Under the pieces are notes generated by a model. That model was not told the origin of the DNA. It saw nothing but the letters and a program-made list of their open reading frames with translations, and ran no database searches. Below are positions 7,537 through 14,994 of a DNA stretch of 44,297 nt, in pieces. This DNA comes from an uncultured Tropicimonas sp. (lineage in GTDB: Bacteria; Pseudomonadota; Alphaproteobacteria; Rhodobacterales; Rhodobacteraceae), in NCBI GenBank assembly GCA_947495685.1, contig CANLZY010000037.1, positions 1-44,297 of the forward strand, read 5' to 3'. The first letter of the stretch is position 1; every line of letters begins with the position of its first letter. Made by a program: the position numbers and the translations under genes.

Positions 7537-7810
7537 TGGCCGCACCCCGGTCTACGAGCTGAGCGAGCGCTACCTCACGGAGATCCACGGGCAGATCGAG
7601 CGACCGGACAAGTCGTCTTAGAGCATCAAAAACCGCGCCTTGATCGTCAAAGCCATCGACCTTTTCACGAGCGACTTCATCGCCGAAATATACTGCGACA
7701 GAGTCAAGAAGGGCCTCAGTCGTGAGCGTCAGCGCGACATCTTCACCGCGCAAGATGCCGCAGAGATACAGACCGAGAGGTAGCGGAGTGCAGTCGACTA
7801 TGTAGCTCAT
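7529..7810 (-). CDS. Small phage protein, unknown
   Basis: 93 aa. The start ATG at 7810 overlaps the stop of the upstream gene as ATGA, and its own 3' end overlaps the start of the methylase-like gene by a few bases, so the three are translated as a coupled set. The sequence starts MSYIVDCTPLPLGLYLC and its second half is helical and acidic (RRLVRSLDLPVDLREVALAQL). No family recognised. Confidence 0.75.
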   Translation of the reverse strand: MSYIVDCTPLPLGLYLCGILRGEDVALTLTTEALLDSVAVYFGDEVAREKVDGFDDQGAVFDALRRLVRSLDLPVDLREVALAQLVDRGAANA

Positions 7811-8133
7811 CACACCGCCTCCGTGCGCAACAACTCTCGCTGAAAAGCGGCGATCTTCTGGCGGATCTCATCGACTTCCGCGGCGGAGAACTTCGGCGCA
7901 TAAAGCGGGTGCTGAACGACAAGCTTCAGATACTCGCAGACGTCAAATAGATCGCCGCTTTTGAAGCGCTGCCATGCGTTGGTCTTGGTCGTGCGGATGC
8001 CGTCGATGCGAGTGCTTGCGTCGAGGATTTCGCCGGTCGACGCACCGACCATCGTGTAGTGCATGTCGTAAAAAAATACGTCGACAATGACGGTGTGCTC
8101 GGACGGATCGCCGAGGAGGATTGAGACTTCCAT
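7810..8133 (-). CDS. Small phage protein, unknown, first gene of leftward operon
   Basis: 107 aa from the ATG at 8133, preceded by AAGGGAAG. An open frame continues upstream but that part is proline/arginine-rich and overlaps the purine-rich non-coding stretch, so I do not accept it. The protein begins MEVSILLGDPSEHTVIVDVFFYD, a beta-rich start, and ends with helices. No family recognised. It leads the operon running to ssb. Confidence 0.75.
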   Translation of the reverse strand: MEVSILLGDPSEHTVIVDVFFYDMHYTMVGASTGEILDASTRIDGIRTTKTNAWQRFKSGDLFDVCEYLKLVVQHPLYAPKFSAAEVDEIRQKIAAFQRELLRTEAV

Positions 8134-8638
8134 AGTGCTTCCCTTTGGCTGAGACGCCCACTGGCGCCGGTTGCAAAAGGAAGCTGGGCTGATTTTTTTT
8201 GACCGGATGGACAAAAATGTCACCCAACTGATTCCGAACGTTTCTTTGCGAAAAGGAATGCCCTCGGCAGGGCGCCTGGGAGAGGTTCGGAGAGGGCGGC
8301 CCGGCCCCCTCTCTGAGAGCAGGAGGGGTTCCAGGGGAGAGGGCAGACCGCACTCCACAGGTCGGCAGACAGCCCCGTCGGAGACGAGAGAGGGAGAGGC
8401 TTGGAGAGGGGAGGCGCGGAGCATCCCTTCTCCGGGAGGGGAGGATCGAAGGAGGGGCGCGGAGCCTCACCTCGGCCCCGCTGGCAAGCGGCCCCCGGCA
8501 GGGCGAACGGCCGGAGGAACAAGCGCCCGCAGGGTGTGCAGTGCCGATGGCTTAGTGAGTAATATCCACGGCACAAACATATGGAGCGATCCGGCCTGCC
8601 GGGCACGATTTCCTGTTCATCATGGATGGGAGGACGTC
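8134..8638. other. Purine-rich gene-free region between divergent operons
   Basis: About 500 bases with no supported gene. The plus strand is rich in GGAGAGG/GGGAGG runs from about 8275 to 8465, with two copies of GGCGCGGAGC. A hairpin GAGAGGG-CGGCCCGGCC-CCCTCTC lies near 8290-8315. The region separates the leftward operon starting at 8133 from the rightward Pre/Mob-like gene at 8639, so it must hold divergent promoters. Its base skew and position beside a relaxase-like gene make a nick site or origin possible; that is inference. Confidence 0.6.
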
Positions 8639-9835
8639 ATGCCTGAACTGAAACAGCACCCCGTGGTCTTTCGGCTGAAAGCCATCTGGCCAGGAGAACT
8701 CGGCCGCGTTGAGATGCACAGAAAACGCACTGGCGGAGACCTGTCCCACGTCAACCGGGCTCGCTCCCATCTCAACACATTTCTTGTCGGCGACGAAGAC
8801 TGGAAAGAGGAGCTCCTGGCCGACATCGAAACGTCAAAGGTGCAGAACCTGGCGAACCGCGTCGCCGCCCTTGAGAGCAAGAAACGAAAGAAACAGGCGC
8901 GCGAGGTGGCAGCCGCCGGACCGCAGGATCCGTGGCAAACGACCCGCGGACACGGGCCATTGCGAGAGGGCATTTTGACCGCAAACCGGGAATTCTTCGC
9001 GGGAGATTTGCCAGGCTTCGAAGACCAGGAGAAGGTTGCCGCTTTCGAAGAGCGGGCTTTGAAATTCCTTGACGAACAGTTCGGGGATGCTCTGGTCGCG
9101 GCGTGGAAAGACCTCGACGAAGAGGGCTACCATATCCACTTTGCGGTGGCGAAATGGGTCGAGAAGACAACCGGCAAAGGTGGCAAACAGCGGACACTTG
9201 TTCCGTCGGCTGTGCCGGTCGTGAAGAGCTACGAAGACGGCCAAGACATCGTCGCCAGCTATTTCTCCGACATCGGACTGACCCGCGGAAAGAAGAGAGC
9301 TCAGGAGCGCCGGGACGCTCTCGCGGAAGAGAAGAAAGTGGATCCGAAGCGAGAGAACACGCCGTGCCATACATGGCGCGCCGAGCAAGCTGTCGAGCTT
9401 CAGAAGACACGCCGCGCGGCTGAGAAAGCCGCCGCCACAGCATACTTGGCTCTGACAGAAAACCGGAACGCTTCAAAAGAGGCTGACATCGCGTGGCTGC
9501 GGGCCGTCAATGCAGAAACCGATGCAGAAAACCAAGCCGCTGTGCTCGACGAAAAAATGGACATGCTCGACCATCGCGAGTCCCTTCTCGACGAAAGAGA
9601 AGGCGAACTTGAAGAGCGAGAAGAAGCCATCCAGGCGGAGGACTCCAGGTTGTCCCGCTGGCGAAGTCAACTCGAACAGAAAGAGCGCAACATCCGTGAC
9701 GCTGTCCGCGGCCTGATAGAACTCGGCGACAAAGTCCAAGCCGCCGCACGCAAACTCGGCATGCTCGCTGAGCCTGTTGTCAAAGCCGGCATCGACGCCG
9801 CGCAGAAGCTTGGAAATTGGCAGCGGCAAAGGTAA
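8639..9835 (+). CDS. Pre/Mob-like (MobV-type relaxase-related) protein
   Basis: 398 aa from the ATG at 8639 with GGGAGG upstream; the open frame before it is the purine-rich non-coding region. Early residues EMHRKRTGGDLSHVNRARSHLN resemble the N-terminal motif of plasmid recombination/mobilisation (Pre/Mob) proteins, which ends in R..HLN. A later GYHIHFAVAKW segment resembles the metal-binding H-x-H motif of such HUH-type nicking enzymes. From about residue 230 on the protein is a long charged coiled coil (EEREEAIQAED, SQLEQKERNIRDAV), typical for the family. It could nick DNA for replication or mobilisation. The match is by motif only. Confidence 0.6.
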   Translation: MPELKQHPVVFRLKAIWPGELGRVEMHRKRTGGDLSHVNRARSHLNTFLVGDEDWKEELLADIETSKVQNLANRVAALESKKRKKQAREVAAAGPQDPWQTTRGHGPLREGILTANREFFAGDLPGFEDQEKVAAFEERALKFLDEQFGDALVAAWKDLDEEGYHIHFAVAKWVEKTTGKGGKQRTLVPSAVPVVKSYEDGQDIVASYFSDIGLTRGKKRAQERRDALAEEKKVDPKRENTPCHTWRAEQAVELQKTRRAAEKAAATAYLALTENRNASKEADIAWLRAVNAETDAENQAAVLDEKMDMLDHRESLLDEREGELEEREEAIQAEDSRLSRWRSQLEQKERNIRDAVRGLIELGDKVQAAARKLGMLAEPVVKAGIDAAQKLGNWQRQR

Positions 9836-9868
9836 TTTTGGGAGCCATTTTTCGGGACCTATGTCCCA
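9834..9868 (+). promoter_or_regulatory. Second-class phage promoter candidate, helicase gene
   Basis: AATTTTGG (9834-9841), exactly 17 bases, then CTATGTCCCA (9859-9868). The same pair with the same spacing precedes the sigma gene (41503-41537) and, with small changes, the gene at 22317. The ATG at 9872 is 10 bases downstream of the TATGTC centre and there is no Shine-Dalgarno sequence, which suggests leaderless mRNA. A palindrome GTCCCA-CGAA-TGGGAC (9863-9878) covers the start. Confidence 0.6.
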
Positions 9869-9871
9869 CGA

Positions 9872-11251
9872 ATGGGACTGCGCAAATACCAATCCGAAGA
9901 CATCGCCGCGCTCCGGGAGACCCTCAGGTCCGGGGCGCGGCGCGTGCTGTTTGAAGCTTCCGTGGGCTACGGCAAGAGCGTCGTCATTGAACACCTGTCC
10001 GCAGCCTACTCCGCTGCCGACCGCCGTGTGTGGGTGCTCTCGAACCGATCGGCGGTTGTGAACCAGCTCCGAGATCGTGCCGGCGACTTATCCGGCGTTT
10101 CGGTCATGACGGTTCAAGCCGCCGATCGAAAGCGGGACCGCCTTGCGGCTGACCCGGCTGCCCTGATTTTGGTCGATGAAGTCCACATGGGCGGCGCCGC
10201 AGCGCAATATCGCCGAGTGCTGGAATGCGCGCCTGGGGCTGTTGCGGTTGGTTTCACAGGCACTCCCCGACCGGAGACGTTCGAGGTTTTTTCTGCGCAT
10301 GTGCAGGGAAAGGGCGCGGCGTGGCTGACCGATCGGGGGTTCTTGGCGCAGCTAAAATACGCAGTTCCGAATGAGCTTGATCTTCATCACGTGAAGAAGC
10401 GCTGCGGCGAGTTCGATGAATCCCAGATCGTCGAGATCATGGCAGAACGCAGGATTTACTCCGACGCGATCGAGAACTTCAGGATCTACGGGCTGCATGT
10501 CCCGACACTGGGTTTCTGCGTCAACATCAACCATGCGACCGATACTGCAGAACAGTTCCGCCGGGCAGGACACAAATGCGAGGTGCTCACAGGCAAAGAC
10601 AAGGCCGACGAGGTTGATCGCAAGATCTCCAGCCTGAAGGATGGTGGGCTTGTTTTTTCCATCGACAAAGTGAGCGCCGGTTTCGATCTTCCCGATCTCA
10701 GGACTCTGCTGTCACTCCGCCCAACAGCATCGCCACAGCTGTGGGTTCAGCAGCTCGGCCGCGTCGCCAGGACATCGAAGAGCAAGGAGTTCGGTCGCGT
10801 GGTCGATCATGTCGGCAACGGTCGCCGGCTGGGATCGCTCACGATGACGCGAAACTGGCGAGACCCAGAAGACGATCGGCAAAAAAGACAGACAGAGGAT
10901 GGGCAGTGCCTTGGCGTCCGGCAGTGCGACAATTGCTTCGCGATGTTCGATGCCGGGCCGTCAAGCTGCCCGGAGTGCGGGGCTTCTCTGGCGAAAGATG
11001 CACGCATCCCGACCGCCGAGGCCGTCAGTTTGCGAGAGATCGAGGCGGCGGAGATGGATGCAAAGGCGGAGGCCGACAAGGCACTGAGGAAACGCCAGGG
11101 TCAGCCGATCCGGCAGATGGCCGCATACTTGGGGTGGGACACTGCCGTCAAAAACATGCGCAAGCGACATGAACGGGCTATCCGGGATGGCGACGACGTG
11201 GTTCTCGCGTTCGCTACCGCCGAGCTTCGCCGGGCCGGGGTAAGCGTATGA
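9872..11251 (+). CDS. SF2 DEAD/DEAH-type helicase
   Basis: 459 aa. ATP-driven DNA helicase of the kind found in phage replication modules. Walker A GYGKS at residues 32-36, Walker B DEVH at 102-105, motif III TGTP at 129-132, and motif VI QQLGRVAR near 290. After the second RecA-like domain comes a zinc ribbon with CDNC and CPEC pairs, then an alpha-helical tail with an alternating charged stretch. There is no ribosome binding site before ATG 9872; the gene is probably leaderless from the adjacent promoter. Its stop overlaps the start of the VRR-NUC gene, so the two are coupled and likely act together. Confidence 0.93.
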   Translation: MGLRKYQSEDIAALRETLRSGARRVLFEASVGYGKSVVIEHLSAAYSAADRRVWVLSNRSAVVNQLRDRAGDLSGVSVMTVQAADRKRDRLAADPAALILVDEVHMGGAAAQYRRVLECAPGAVAVGFTGTPRPETFEVFSAHVQGKGAAWLTDRGFLAQLKYAVPNELDLHHVKKRCGEFDESQIVEIMAERRIYSDAIENFRIYGLHVPTLGFCVNINHATDTAEQFRRAGHKCEVLTGKDKADEVDRKISSLKDGGLVFSIDKVSAGFDLPDLRTLLSLRPTASPQLWVQQLGRVARTSKSKEFGRVVDHVGNGRRLGSLTMTRNWRDPEDDRQKRQTEDGQCLGVRQCDNCFAMFDAGPSSCPECGASLAKDARIPTAEAVSLREIEAAEMDAKAEADKALRKRQGQPIRQMAAYLGWDTAVKNMRKRHERAIRDGDDVVLAFATAELRRAGVSV

Positions 11252-11571
11252 GCAACGCTGAGACGGACATTCACAATCGCACGCTGGTTGCCCTCTCCCG
11301 CGAGTTCCATCCCGGCGGCATATTTTGGAGACAGAATGCCGGCCGGATCCGATCAGACCGCGGCGACTGGGTCAGCCTGGGCCCACCCGGAATCGCGGAC
11401 ATCGTTGGTGTTCTCAACGGTCGTGCGGTGTTCGTCGAAGTGAAGACCGCGACCGGCAAGCAGCGAGACGTCCAAAAAAAATTCCAGCAGGCGGTCGAGA
11501 AGGCGGGTGGGATTTACATCGTCGCTCGCTCGCCTCAAGCCGCGATCGAAGGGCTCAAAAACGCCCTATGA
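11248..11571 (+). CDS. VRR-NUC domain nuclease
   Basis: 107 aa, start overlapping the helicase stop (ATGA). The single VRR-NUC domain shows GPPGIADIVGVLNGRAVFVEVKTATGKQ-type residues: the Asp of ADI and the ExK of VEVK form the PD-(D/E)XK site. Stand-alone phage VRR-NUC proteins cut branched DNA such as Holliday junctions or flaps. Pairing with an SF2 helicase is a common phage replication arrangement. Confidence 0.93.
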   Translation: MSNAETDIHNRTLVALSREFHPGGIFWRQNAGRIRSDRGDWVSLGPPGIADIVGVLNGRAVFVEVKTATGKQRDVQKKFQQAVEKAGGIYIVARSPQAAIEGLKNAL

Positions 11572-12246
11572 GTCCAGCATCGCCGACAGCTCATCGTCCA
11601 TCCCACCGTCATGCTCGCCGATGAGCGACGTGCTCTCCACCGCTTTCAAATTCCGGAACGCCTCAAAGTCCCGCTGAATTCCACGCCTTTTCAGCCTCTT
11701 GTGTGCCGAAGCCCCGCTATTGCGGAACTCTTTCTCTTCCAGAAAAACGCCGTCGAGCCAGCTTGCATTCCATTTCTCAAGCATCATGTCGGACTCTATG
11801 AGTGACCAATTCTCTGACACGCAGTCCCCGACTTCTTCGAGCTGAGACTCCGAAAGGTCGGCGAGGGGATGCGGGCCATAGCGGGCTTTCAGCATTGCGC
11901 GAACAGTTTCACAACATAGCGACTCTGAGAGCAGACGAAGGAGCGGGGCGGAGTCGATGAGCAGGTCCTCAATATACACATAGAGCGGGATGGCATCCTC
12001 CGCGCCGGCGTCAGAAAAAGTCCATTTCGCGGTGTAGAACCTACGCCCGCGGAGTTCGATTTCCGCGCGGAGATAGAGGTGAAATGCAGATCCGCGCACC
12101 TTAACAGACTCGTGTGTCGCCAAGTCACCGACGGACTTCCCGGCCAGGTGCCGTTCGATCTTCCGCGCGCTCGATTCCGCTTGCGTGTAAGCCGCGCGTG
12201 GTAGTTTTTCGAGCGGCGGGAACTTTTCAAGAATTTTGTGGGTCAT
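11566..12246 (-). CDS. Phage protein of unknown function
   Basis: 226 aa, convergent with the VRR-NUC gene and overlapping its end by 6 bases. The ATG overlaps the stop of the upstream 53-aa membrane protein (ATGA). The N-terminal third contains SARKIERHLAGKSVGDL, then a beta-rich middle (AFHLYLRAEIELRGRRFYTAKWTFSD), then helices with conserved-looking Trp and Cys residues. No domain recognised. Confidence 0.8.
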   Translation of the reverse strand: MTHKILEKFPPLEKLPRAAYTQAESSARKIERHLAGKSVGDLATHESVKVRGSAFHLYLRAEIELRGRRFYTAKWTFSDAGAEDAIPLYVYIEDLLIDSAPLLRLLSESLCCETVRAMLKARYGPHPLADLSESQLEEVGDCVSENWSLIESDMMLEKWNASWLDGVFLEEKEFRNSGASAHKRLKRRGIQRDFEAFRNLKAVESTSLIGEHDGGMDDELSAMLDS

Positions 12247-12404
12247 TTCATTCTCTCACCGAGATCCACCCGCCGCCACTCAACCACAGGGCCGGGTTGT
12301 GCTGGCCGTGAGAAGCGGCGAGCGAGAAAGCCCAGGACGCCTGTCAGGCCCGCGAGGGCAAGGAGTCCGGTAGAAAAATACATGACAAAAAAGTAAGCAC
12401 CCAT
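12243..12404 (-). CDS. Small single-span membrane protein
   Basis: 53 aa, ATG at 12404 preceded by GAGGAGGA. Residues 5-28 (FFVMYFSTGLLALAGLTGVL) form one hydrophobic span, followed by LARRFSR, so the C-terminus is probably cytoplasmic by the positive-inside rule. The stop overlaps the next gene's ATG. Function unknown; small membrane proteins of this kind in early phage operons may act on the host envelope or in exclusion. Confidence 0.7.
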   Translation of the reverse strand: MGAYFFVMYFSTGLLALAGLTGVLGFLARRFSRPAQPGPVVEWRRVDLGERMK

Positions 12405-12424
12405 CGTTTTGTCCTCCTCGTGCG

Positions 12425-12441
12425 CCCCGGCTGGGCCGGGG
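12425..12441. other. Strong GC hairpin between small genes
   Basis: CCCCGGC-TGG-GCCGGGG, perfect 7-bp stem. On the plus strand TTGTT follows; on the minus strand, the sense strand for its neighbours, no T-tract follows. Possible mRNA processing or attenuation structure between the 88-aa and 53-aa genes. Confidence 0.5.
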
Positions 12442-12449
12442 TTGTTCAG

Positions 12450-12716
12450 TCATGCGGCTTCTGCGGCGGCTTCTGCGATTTCAAGAATTTCAGCGGGAAA
12501 ATACCAGCGGCGTGAGTTATAGCTTGAGCCAGAGAAGATCTCTTCACCGTGGCCGGTGTCGCGGAGCGCTTTGACGCAGACCGGAGACAGACCTTCATTG
12601 TAGCAATAAAAACGACCGGCCGCCTTGCCTTTGACGGAGCGCGGCGCGACTTTAGCTGCAGCGGTGGTGAGGAGTTCGACCTGCTGTTCTTTCGGGAGAT
12701 TTGCGAGATTCGACAT
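12450..12716 (-). CDS. Small phage protein, unknown
   Basis: 88 aa, ATG 12716 with AGGAAAT upstream. It begins MSNLANLPKEQQVELL and has a central aromatic segment (GRFYCYNEGLSPVCVKAL, then YNSRRWYFPAEILEIAE). The last residues are alanine-rich helix. No family recognised, but the fold looks compact and the codon use is coding-like. Confidence 0.8.
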   Translation of the reverse strand: MSNLANLPKEQQVELLTTAAAKVAPRSVKGKAAGRFYCYNEGLSPVCVKALRDTGHGEEIFSGSSYNSRRWYFPAEILEIAEAAAEAA

Positions 12717-12796
12717 GGGGTATTTCCTTCCTGAGTGGTTTCCTGGGACGCCTCACTGCCTCCCACGAAAAGGAATTAAGTCCACCCGCAGCTCAC

Positions 12797-12823
12797 TCAA
12801 AAAAATACAGGATATTTTTTTGA
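12797..12823. other. Perfect A/T-rich inverted repeat
   Basis: TCAAAAAAATA and TATTTTTTTGA are 11-bp perfect arms around CAGGA. It lies in the gap between the HNH gene (ends 12837) and the 88-aa gene (starts 12716). The run of T after the stem on each strand makes a weak two-way terminator possible; an operator or a nucleoid-protein site is equally possible. Confidence 0.65.
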
Positions 12824-12836
12824 AGTAGTTTTCGAA

Positions 12837-13244
12837 TTAGCTCCGAGAAGCATTCAAGGTAGCTTTTCGTTTTGCTGTTTTCACACGCTGCCGCTCACGC
12901 TCACACTCGATGCAATTGCCGCGGGTGTATCTGACGCCGCCCTGGATTTTTTTCGTCGGGAACTCGGATTCGGGCTGATGCACACCGCATGACGTGCAGG
13001 TTTTCCACCACACACCTTCACGCATGACATGTCCGCAGTGCCGACGCTTGTGCAACGGCCAGGGTAGCGCCTCCAGGTTTTCTATTCGGTTGTCGGCCGT
13101 GTCTTCGTTGACGTGGTGAATATGCCATCCGGCCGGAATCGGACCGACTTCGCGCTCGTAGACAAGACGGTGCTCGCGCAGCAGTTTTCCGTCGCGCTTT
13201 ATGAGCACATATCCGTCGTCGTTTATGAACCTGACTTCCTTCAT
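12837..13244 (-). CDS. HNH homing-type endonuclease with C-terminal zinc ribbon
   Basis: 135 aa. The HNH module reads HRLVYEREVGPIPAGWHIHH then NEDTADNRIENLEAL: paired His, central Asn and the NxxxNL turn of phage HNH_3 nucleases. The C-terminal part has CTSC and CIEC pairs (a zinc ribbon or zinc finger), probably for DNA recognition. Free-standing genes like this are mobile and often lie between phage genes without a role in the phage cycle. No clear ribosome site precedes ATG 13244. Confidence 0.87.
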   Translation of the reverse strand: MKEVRFINDDGYVLIKRDGKLLREHRLVYEREVGPIPAGWHIHHVNEDTADNRIENLEALPWPLHKRRHCGHVMREGVWWKTCTSCGVHQPESEFPTKKIQGGVRYTRGNCIECERERQRVKTAKRKATLNASRS

Positions 13245-13281
13245 GAAGAGGAAGTCGTTCCCTGGCGGTAGGCTCGCTACG

Positions 13282-13848
13282 TTATTCCGGGTTCATGAAC
13301 CAGAGCGCCCGATCTACAACTTCGGTATTCATCTTTGTGCGCTCTTCTTCGGTAGCTCCGATATAGAACTCATGCTTGTAGAGCTCGGATTCGACCTTCA
13401 TTTCCAACAGTAGCGCAGCGCGTTGCTTGTCCAACGCATCGGAACCCGCCTGGATATTGCTCTCCAGTAGCGACCCCCAACAGTCCAGTGCAAGCTGATC
13501 TATGACAGCACTTTTGCCAGCTTGCGGATGGCCCAACCACCGGCTTGCTTCTTCAGCCGCTGGCCCTTCGAGCTGCACCTTGGCCACCTTCTCACCTGCC
13601 CATTCAGCGACCAGGAAAAACCCGCAGCCGCCTCGTTCGACATAAAACGCTTGGCCGGAAGCCGCGTCATATTTTGCAGAGAGAAGCAATCGCCCGTCGA
13701 CGGGCGTCCGGTTGTCCAAGTTCTGGTCGAAGGCGTTATACGCAAGCGCGAGCAGGTCTTCGCGGTGAGCGCCAAGATCAGTGTTCATCCGGTCCGTGAA
13801 AAGCTCAAGAATTCGCTCGAAAGCCCACTTCTCTGCTTCTGTCGCCAT
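13282..13848 (-). CDS. Phage protein of unknown function
   Basis: 188 aa from ATG 13848 (MATEAEKWAFERIL), with AGGGAG about 9 bases upstream. The frame is open further to a TTG at 13968 and that extra part contains a hydrophobic, Cys-rich stretch (ILSILLPFCCAG) that could be a signal peptide, but it overlaps the next gene and lacks a good start, so I prefer the shorter form. The N-terminal part is helical; a middle beta segment reads SGQAFYVERGGCGFFLVAEWAG. No family recognised. Confidence 0.7.
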   Translation of the reverse strand: MATEAEKWAFERILELFTDRMNTDLGAHREDLLALAYNAFDQNLDNRTPVDGRLLLSAKYDAASGQAFYVERGGCGFFLVAEWAGEKVAKVQLEGPAAEEASRWLGHPQAGKSAVIDQLALDCWGSLLESNIQAGSDALDKQRAALLLEMKVESELYKHEFYIGATEEERTKMNTEVVDRALWFMNPE

Positions 13849-13930
13849 CGTCTCAGACTCCCTGTTTCCAGTGCAGATGTAGCCTGTTCCGGCGCAACAG
13901 AAAGGCAAGAGTATGGAAAGAATGAGTATT

Positions 13931-14161
13931 TTAGTGCCGCATTGCTGAGGCTCCGTTTCCCAGAGCAAGGGAGACTAAACCCGCGCTGTTGAGTGCTGCC
14001 TCGATCTCGGCGCGGCTCCACGGATGCGGCGTGCTGAACTGCCCAACCTCGCCGCTGTCCAGGACAAGCACGGCCAGGTCGGATCCCCAGCGGTATCGGG
14101 TTTCCCGGGATCCTCTGAGGACGTCAGGTTGGGCTGCGACGATTTCGGCGATGTCTGTCAT
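13931..14161 (-). CDS. Small phage protein, unknown
   Basis: 76 aa, ATG 14161, no clear ribosome site. Sequence MTDIAEIVAAQPDVLRGSRE then a beta-like LAVLVLDSGEVGQF and an acidic helix. Codon use is coding-like. Probably the first gene of the leftward group reaching 11566. Confidence 0.55.
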   Translation of the reverse strand: MTDIAEIVAAQPDVLRGSRETRYRWGSDLAVLVLDSGEVGQFSTPHPWSRAEIEAALNSAGLVSLALGNGASAMRH

Positions 14162-14202
14162 GGTGTTAGGCTATGTATTAGGGATTAAAGGGTAGTAAAC
14201 TT

Positions 14203-14994
14203 TCAAGCTGGTTCCATGCTTTCAGAAACCATAGTAGTCAAAGCTTCTATCAGCGCAGAATAGAAGGCCAGAGTCTGTTCGAATTCAAGCTTGCTAACCG
14301 ATAGACTGAGATCTCCGTGAACGATGTTATTTCGTAGGTTGAGTTGGTCACCAAGCGTCTCCTCAGCCAAAATTCCAACTTTCGCCTTGCGGGGTTCGTT
14401 CAGACAGGCCTTTAGGGCCTTGCTCACCCCAATCTGTTCGGAAAAGGGGTCCGGCAAGTCCAAAATCTCGAAGATCTTCTTTATCCGATCAGGCCTGCAG
14501 TTCCCAAGCAATATCGTGAACACGCTGGGATTAACTGAGAAATCGCTCCTGTCCAAAAAACACTTTCCCAATGAGTCGAGGAGATTTGGAAAATTAAAGG
14601 ACTGCCCATTTACCGATCCTGATCCAATATGCCCTAAAACCTTTGCGGCATGAATTGCATGTTGGTTCCGGAAGTGTTCGTCAAAATTTGAGTATCTTTC
14701 TTCGCTTTCCACTCGGGTCCGCACCACAGCGGCTACCAAGCTTCGGATATACTGCTCAAAGACCCCATTGACTTGAACAACGAGAGATCTATACAGTGTG
14801 CTTTCATCGGTGTTTTTCAGTTTGAGTGCCGCGGCCAATCGGCTCTTGGTGCCTTTGTCCTGTTCGTAGAAACCAAAAAGCGCCTGCGCATTCGGAACAA
14901 GGAAGTCTCGATATGCCTCTCGTATTTGAGCAGTGTTCTCAATTTCGGCAAGGTAGTTGTCCGCGGTTACTTTTGCGCGATCAATCGCCCTCAT
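14203..14994 (-). CDS. HEPN-domain protein (MAE_28990/RiboL-PSP-HEPN type)
   Basis: 263 aa from ATG 14994; a TTG two codons earlier is less likely. The start lies inside the end of the DUF262 gene (14-base overlap), so translation is coupled. The all-helical protein carries RNNIVH near residues 221-226, the R-x4-H motif of HEPN ribonucleases, followed by G. HEPN proteins of this group occur beside DUF262 proteins in defence loci, acting as toxic RNases set off by infection. The region is visibly poorer in G+C than its surroundings, a sign of separate acquisition. Function in this phage is inferred. Confidence 0.78.
   Translation of the reverse strand: MRAIDRAKVTADNYLAEIENTAQIREAYRDFLVPNAQALFGFYEQDKGTKSRLAAALKLKNTDESTLYRSLVVQVNGVFEQYIRSLVAAVVRTRVESEERYSNFDEHFRNQHAIHAAKVLGHIGSGSVNGQSFNFPNLLDSLGKCFLDRSDFSVNPSVFTILLGNCRPDRIKKIFEILDLPDPFSEQIGVSKALKACLNEPRKAKVGILAEETLGDQLNLRNNIVHGDLSLSVSKLEFEQTLAFYSALIEALTTMVSESMEPA

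Noticed and set aside
8171-8638. Long open frame upstream of the Pre/Mob-like start, encoding an Arg/Gly/Pro-rich stretch
   Set aside because: The DNA is simple purine-rich sequence open in several frames on both strands; a good ribosome site is only found before ATG 8639.
12900-13244. Group I intron or intein signal around the HNH gene
   Set aside because: No split gene flanks it and no intron-type conserved core was seen; it looks like a free-standing HNH gene.
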